Assembly: GCA_017871115.1 (NCBI GenBank)
Contig: JAFCIZ010000001.1
Location: 3,205,501-3,269,500 of the forward strand
Reading direction: 5' to 3'
Length of the DNA stretch: 64,000 bases
Source of the DNA: Cunninghamella blakesleeana
Taxonomy: Eukaryota > Mucoromycota > Mucoromycetes > Mucorales > Cunninghamellaceae
How positions within the stretch are numbered: the first letter of the stretch is position 1; each line of letters starts with the position of its first letter. The notes beneath the pieces were generated by a model. It did not search any database. It worked only from the letters and a program-made list of their open reading frames with translations, and had not been told where the DNA came from. The translations under genes and the position numbers were made by a program. This document shows positions 60,312-64,000 of this stretch, piece by piece.

Positions 60312-61882
60312 TACGCAGAGTAACGGGCAGGTGTCCCAGCTTTACGTTTAAGGTGTTCCCTTGAAATACCAATATTTGCATGTTTCGACATTCTGGTTGA
60401 TCTGTTGTCATTAGATTCAACCGTTGTATCATCAATGACATGTGTATAGCTGATAGATGTAGTAATAACTCCGTCCATATTATTATCCTTTTCCAAGTTA
60501 TCCAAGATGTCGGTGGTTTCTTTGTTAATGAATTCTTCAATATCATTGAATGCTGAATCATATTCATCATCTATATAATCCATATCATTAACGTATCGAA
60601 CACTATCATCATCATTACCATTGTTGTTATCCAGAATATTATCCCTTGTATTTTTATCATCATTTGTTGAGGATGCTGAATTATAATCAGGGCGAGGTGA
60701 ATTGCCTTCAGAATGATCTCCATTGCACTTTTGTATTTCCTTATCTGAGATATTATTATCTGTTCCATGCGTTTGATGTGTGCCATCCAAATCATTAACT
60801 ATACTATGCCCTTCTCCTTCATGTGTACCAACACTTCCTATTTCTTTACAGTTTTCAGTATTGTTGTCATATTGTATTTCTTGATCCTTTTCATTGTCTT
60901 TATATTGTTTGTCTGTATCATCTATTTTGTTAGAAATGTTATTAACTTCTGGGTGAGAATCATCTTTGTTATTGGAAGGTGATTTCCTAACTTTTTTTGC
61001 AGGAGCTCCACGAGGACAAGTGGCTGCAACATGACCCGTTTGGTTACAGTTCCAACATAGTTTGGATCGACGACTAGCCGGGCAGTCTTTTATGATATGA
61101 CCAATTTCATGACAGTATTTGCAGTAGGTTGGCATATTAGCCCAAGTGGCTTGAATAGTGAGTTTTCCTCCAAACCATTCTAATTTGTGTTGAAGTGGAG
61201 CATAATTATTTTCATTACCAATGTCAATAACTGCATATCCTGTACCCATAAATGTATCAGTGGTAGGTTCTTTGTTTACACCAAAATCAATAACTTCACC
61301 ATACATGCTAAGAGTATATTTAAGACCTCTCATAATATCTTCTTCATCCATAAAAGGAATACCGGTTAAACTCAAGCGAACTAGGTTGGTAGCTTGATTA
61401 AGAGCAATAGTAGGGTATACAATAGTGTTTGCATTCTTGAAATAAAGACCTTTATTTCTAGCCCTGTCATAATTGTCGTCTTCAGGTTTAAAGTTTACTT
61501 CCGCAAAGTTTCTAGATCCTTGTTTTCCGGGTTTAAGACCTCTACGATTCGGATATTGTTCCAGGACTAATTCCATAAATTCTAGATGAGTTATCTTAAT
61601 GTTAGTAACATCAAATATTAAGCTACCAACTGAAGGACTAGTAGCCCATATTTTTGTATAAATATGTTTTACTTTGTTTGATTGTGTATCTGATTGTGAA
61701 CTAAGCAATTGATGTTTTTTTAAATCTTCAGAGTGATTATAAGAATAAAGTAAAGAATGACGTTCAGTATTACGACTAGCAACCTGAGCCCAGGATTGCT
61801 TGTTAGAATTATTTTTATTAAATAGAGTGGAAAGAGTACCAACTCCATCCTTAGGTATGGATTTTGAAATAGAAAAAGCCAT
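60311..61882 (-). CDS. LINE ORF1: CCHC zinc-knuckle nucleic-acid-binding protein
   Basis: 523 residues. The N-terminal half has a DUF4283/RRM-like region (GSLIFDVTNIKITHLEFMEL, LVRLSLTGIPFMDEEDIMRG, GTGYAVIDIG). Two adjacent CCHC knuckles follow, CKYCHEIGHIIKDC and CWNCNQTGHVAATC, then a basic stretch PAKKVRKSP. The last ~200 residues are Asp/Asn-rich and disordered. This fits the ORF1 RNA-binding chaperone of plant- and fungus-type L1 elements. It is translated first, with ORF2 starting one base into its stop codon. Confidence 0.9.
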   Translation of the reverse strand: MAFSISKSIPKDGVGTLSTLFNKNNSNKQSWAQVASRNTERHSLLYSYNHSEDLKKHQLLSSQSDTQSNKVKHIYTKIWATSPSVGSLIFDVTNIKITHLEFMELVLEQYPNRRGLKPGKQGSRNFAEVNFKPEDDNYDRARNKGLYFKNANTIVYPTIALNQATNLVRLSLTGIPFMDEEDIMRGLKYTLSMYGEVIDFGVNKEPTTDTFMGTGYAVIDIGNENNYAPLQHKLEWFGGKLTIQATWANMPTYCKYCHEIGHIIKDCPASRRSKLCWNCNQTGHVAATCPRGAPAKKVRKSPSNNKDDSHPEVNNISNKIDDTDKQYKDNEKDQEIQYDNNTENCKEIGSVGTHEGEGHSIVNDLDGTHQTHGTDNNISDKEIQKCNGDHSEGNSPRPDYNSASSTNDDKNTRDNILDNNNGNDDDSVRYVNDMDYIDDEYDSAFNDIEEFINKETTDILDNLEKDNNMDGVITTSISYTHVIDDTTVESNDNRSTRMSKHANIGISREHLKRKAGTPARYSA

Positions 61883-61887
61883 CTGTG

Positions 61888-61900
61888 AAGAAAAAGGATT
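61888..61900 (+). repeat. Candidate LINE target-site duplication, 5' copy
   Basis: Identical to 56313-56325; it lies immediately upstream of the proposed LINE 5' end. Confidence 0.55.
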
Positions 61901-61917
61901 GTCAAAATCAATTCAAA

Positions 61918-61919
<2 letters not shown>

Positions 61920-61975
<56 letters not shown>
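61920..61975 (+). repeat. Poly(dA) tract of 56 (poly-T on the minus strand)
   Basis: An uninterrupted A run lies about 20 bases outside the proposed LINE 5' end. In the pre-insertion arrangement it would have been about 130 bases upstream of the IleRS ATG, a position typical of promoter poly(dA:dT) tracts. Confidence 0.9.
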
Positions 61976-61976
<1 letters not shown>

Positions 61977-62501
61977 GGAATTTAAATTTTGAATTTTTGA
62001 TTTTGTTTTTTACCTTTCAGTTTTTTTAGAAAATGTAAATAAACTTTCAAGTTATGATTGTTTAATACAAAAGGTAAAAATTAAATAAAGGAAAAAGAAT
62101 AGGTTGTATTAGAAATTCAATTTTGAATTGAATTAATCCATAAATCATCATATCACGAAAATAATAAAAAAAGTAACATTTGTTATTGGTTACGAAAATA
62201 AAAAAAACCAAAATTAAACATCTCCAAATAAACATTACTATTTTTCGTCACAAATAGTAAAATATGAAATAATTTTAGTACGCAAAACATCAAATTTTAT
62301 TTTATTTACTAAGAAATTGATTTATATACAAGTTTACAAAATATACTACTTAGTTTATTAATTCTTATTTTATTAATAGAGCTATTCCATTGTTTAAATA
62401 TAGTTCGCAGCCATTTTATAGTATAACAATTATTGATATTGCTGTTGTGTTGTTTTATTTTATCAATTTGAATTTAAAAAGAAATAATTTATGCAAAGGT
62501 A
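61976..62501. other. Intergenic AT-rich region
   Basis: Spacer between the LINE flank and the low-complexity gene at the right edge. No gene or repeat was recognised. Confidence 0.45.
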
Positions 62502-64000
62502 TTATAAAGAAGTAGGGGGTGGGTTATTTTTCTTTTTACGAAGAATCACTAGATCGTTCGACTTTGGAATGCATTGTACTTCTAATTTCTCGATTTCGTC
62601 ATTTGAAGTGAGATAGTAAGCCGAATGTTGGTCTAAAACAACTAATACAGGTAATTTACCTTGTCGAATATGAGAATCATATATTTCTAATCCCTGATCA
62701 TTCTGAAGTTTTTTCTCATAATAAGATATAGCATATTCCGTTAGTAATTTCTGATTTTTGAAGTCGAAATTAATCCATATATTTATATTGTTGTTGTTGT
62801 TTTTGTTGTTTTGATGCTGATTTGCTATATTTTGTGAGGTATTACTTGGTGATTTGAAAGCCCATATTTGATCAAGTAATGCAATACGGTAAGTATCATC
62901 CATTTCAGTATCATCAGCTTCGTTACTGTTCATATGCTCTTGATTGGTTGATTTTTTTTTGTTGGTCATGGTGGTATTTTTTGATTTAGATGATCTTGAA
63001 AATTTTCTTATCAGCGACATTGTTTTACTATTATTAGATGAGGAGGAGGAGGATGGCGATGGGTTCATTTCATTATTATTGGCGTCATTATTCATAATAT
63101 TATTAATAGTAGTATTATTTTCATTATTATTAGTTCTATTATTATCTTGGTTAGGTATTGAAGGTGAGTGTGATAAAGATGAAGTCGTTGAAGATTGTCT
63201 AAATAATCGCATAAATGGCCATTTTTGTTTTTTAGTTATAATAGAAGGCTGCTGAGAAACCAAAGTATTATCAGATGATGATGTAGTTGTAGGTGATAAT
63301 GCTGTAGAATTAATAGATGTATTGGAAGATGATAATGATGGCTTATTATTATTGGTATCATTTACTTGAAGTGGAGGTTTGTTTTCCAAAATGGGATTGT
63401 CTTGTCGATCAACTATTATATTATTATGAATCGTATTATTATTATTACTATTATTATTATTATTGATGCTACTTTGATATTCTTGTGCTGATATGGGTAT
63501 GGATAAGTTGTCTATATCAAAAGGAGGAGATGATGATGGAGGTGGTTGTGGTTCATAGTGTAAATTAAATTGATTTCTTTTCGCATTTTCGGCAGCTAAT
63601 ATTTCCATGGGAGTTGGTGTTTCATCATCATTGTTGTTGTCAATATTATGGTCATGAGTATAATTCATTCCAGCATTATTATTATTATTCTGATTATTAT
63701 AATAAAAATCGTCATAGTAATATTGTGGCTGTTGCTGTTGCTGTTGTGGTGGTGGTTGGTGATATGTATATGATCCTGATGAGAATCTTTTATTATACAT
63801 TTGATTAAAATGAGGCTATTAAATAATTAATTAATAAAATAGAATGATATAAATTGAAATAAATAAAAGTATTCTTATATTTCTTTATATATTTATTTAC
63901 CCTTCCTGGATCTTGGCGATGATTTGATTCAGAGAGATATTGTTGATAAGGTTCTGGCTGATACAAAGACCTTTCATTATAATAATATTGATCTTCCTGA
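62502..64000 (-). CDS. Low-complexity protein of unknown function, 5' part outside window
   Basis: The last exon is 62502-63815; a preceding exon occupies 63901-64000 and continues beyond the window (reading ...YQQYLSESNHRQDPGR, then PHFNQMYNKRF). The visible ~470 residues are mostly Asn, Ser and Gln-rich and disordered, with a basic block MSLIRKFSRSSKSKN. Only the C-terminal ~120 residues look folded: YRIALLDQIWAFKSP, NIWINFDFKNQKLLTEYAIS and LPVLVVLDQHSAYYLTSNDE. I do not recognise the family; the folded tail is probably the conserved part. Many poly-Asn codons are AAT microsatellite. Confidence 0.7.

Larger units (their letters stand above)
56324..61887 (-). mobile_element. Full-length two-ORF LINE (non-LTR retrotransposon)
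   Basis: ORF1 (nucleic-acid binding) and ORF2 (endonuclease-RT) are both open. The 3' end has a poly(A) tail, seen on the plus strand as 19 T at 56324-56342. A 12-13 base direct repeat, aagaaaaaggat(t), flanks the proposed ends (56313-56325 and 61888-61900) and is the candidate target-site duplication. If so, the 5' leader before ORF1 is only about five bases. The 3' UTR is about 200 bases. Insertion is in the upstream region of the mitochondrial IleRS gene, in the same orientation. Confidence 0.9.

Noticed and set aside
1..64000. CRISPR arrays, operons, rRNA
   Set aside because: None seen; the spaced introns and gene organisation are eukaryotic.

Overview
This is strongly AT-rich nuclear DNA of an early-diverging fungus, most likely Mucoromycota. 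The evidence is many short GT-AG introns, Asn/Gln-rich low-complexity proteins, a Gti1/Pac2 (WOPR) regulator, a hybrid histidine kinase and fungal-type housekeeping genes. The genus is an inference, because no rRNA or barcode is present. I rebuilt exon structures by joining GT-AG introns; in every gene listed as spliced the reading phases close, but no transcript data were available.

Layout, left to right: a membrane-type FCP1/SCP1 phosphatase (537-2631, minus); a Ras GTPase-activating protein with RasGAP_C domain (3232-6933, minus); a glia maturation factor/ADF-H protein (7568-8464, plus); a USP39/Sad1 tri-snRNP factor (8611-10975, minus); a 2.8 kb gene-poor gap; a Myb/SANT protein (13754-14332, plus); a 20-exon giant receptor histidine kinase (15289-23414, plus); a complete DIRS-type tyrosine-recombinase retrotransposon (23991-28521, minus); an SCY1-like pseudokinase (28702-32502, minus); an alpha/beta hydrolase (33124-33864, minus); mitochondrial HSP60 (35010-37067, plus); a WOPR regulator (38892-40835, plus); an MFS transporter (41851-43797, plus); a small unknown gene inside an inverted repeat (44881-45352, minus); signal peptidase subunit SPC3 (47881-48971, plus); a BTB/T1-domain protein (49291-50784, minus); mitochondrial isoleucyl-tRNA synthetase (51061-56222, minus); a full-length two-ORF LINE inserted just upstream of that gene (56324-61887, minus); and the 3' part of a low-complexity protein running off the right edge (minus).

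The most unusual gene is the receptor at 15289-23414. It has a secreted tandem periplasmic-binding-protein-like ectodomain, a Cys-rich juxtamembrane module and one membrane helix. Inside the cell it carries a degenerate kinase-homology domain and a coiled linker, both of the type found in animal receptor guanylyl cyclases. Where the cyclase would be, it has a complete histidine kinase plus a degenerate and a canonical receiver. It looks like a receptor-guanylyl-cyclase chassis with a two-component output.

Both retroelements look structurally complete. The DIRS element shows its inverted terminal repeats and an internal complementary region that joins the two extreme ends. The LINE has ORF1 and ORF2 overlapping as TAATG. 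The cellular genes are otherwise unrelated housekeeping or signalling genes with no operon-like grouping.
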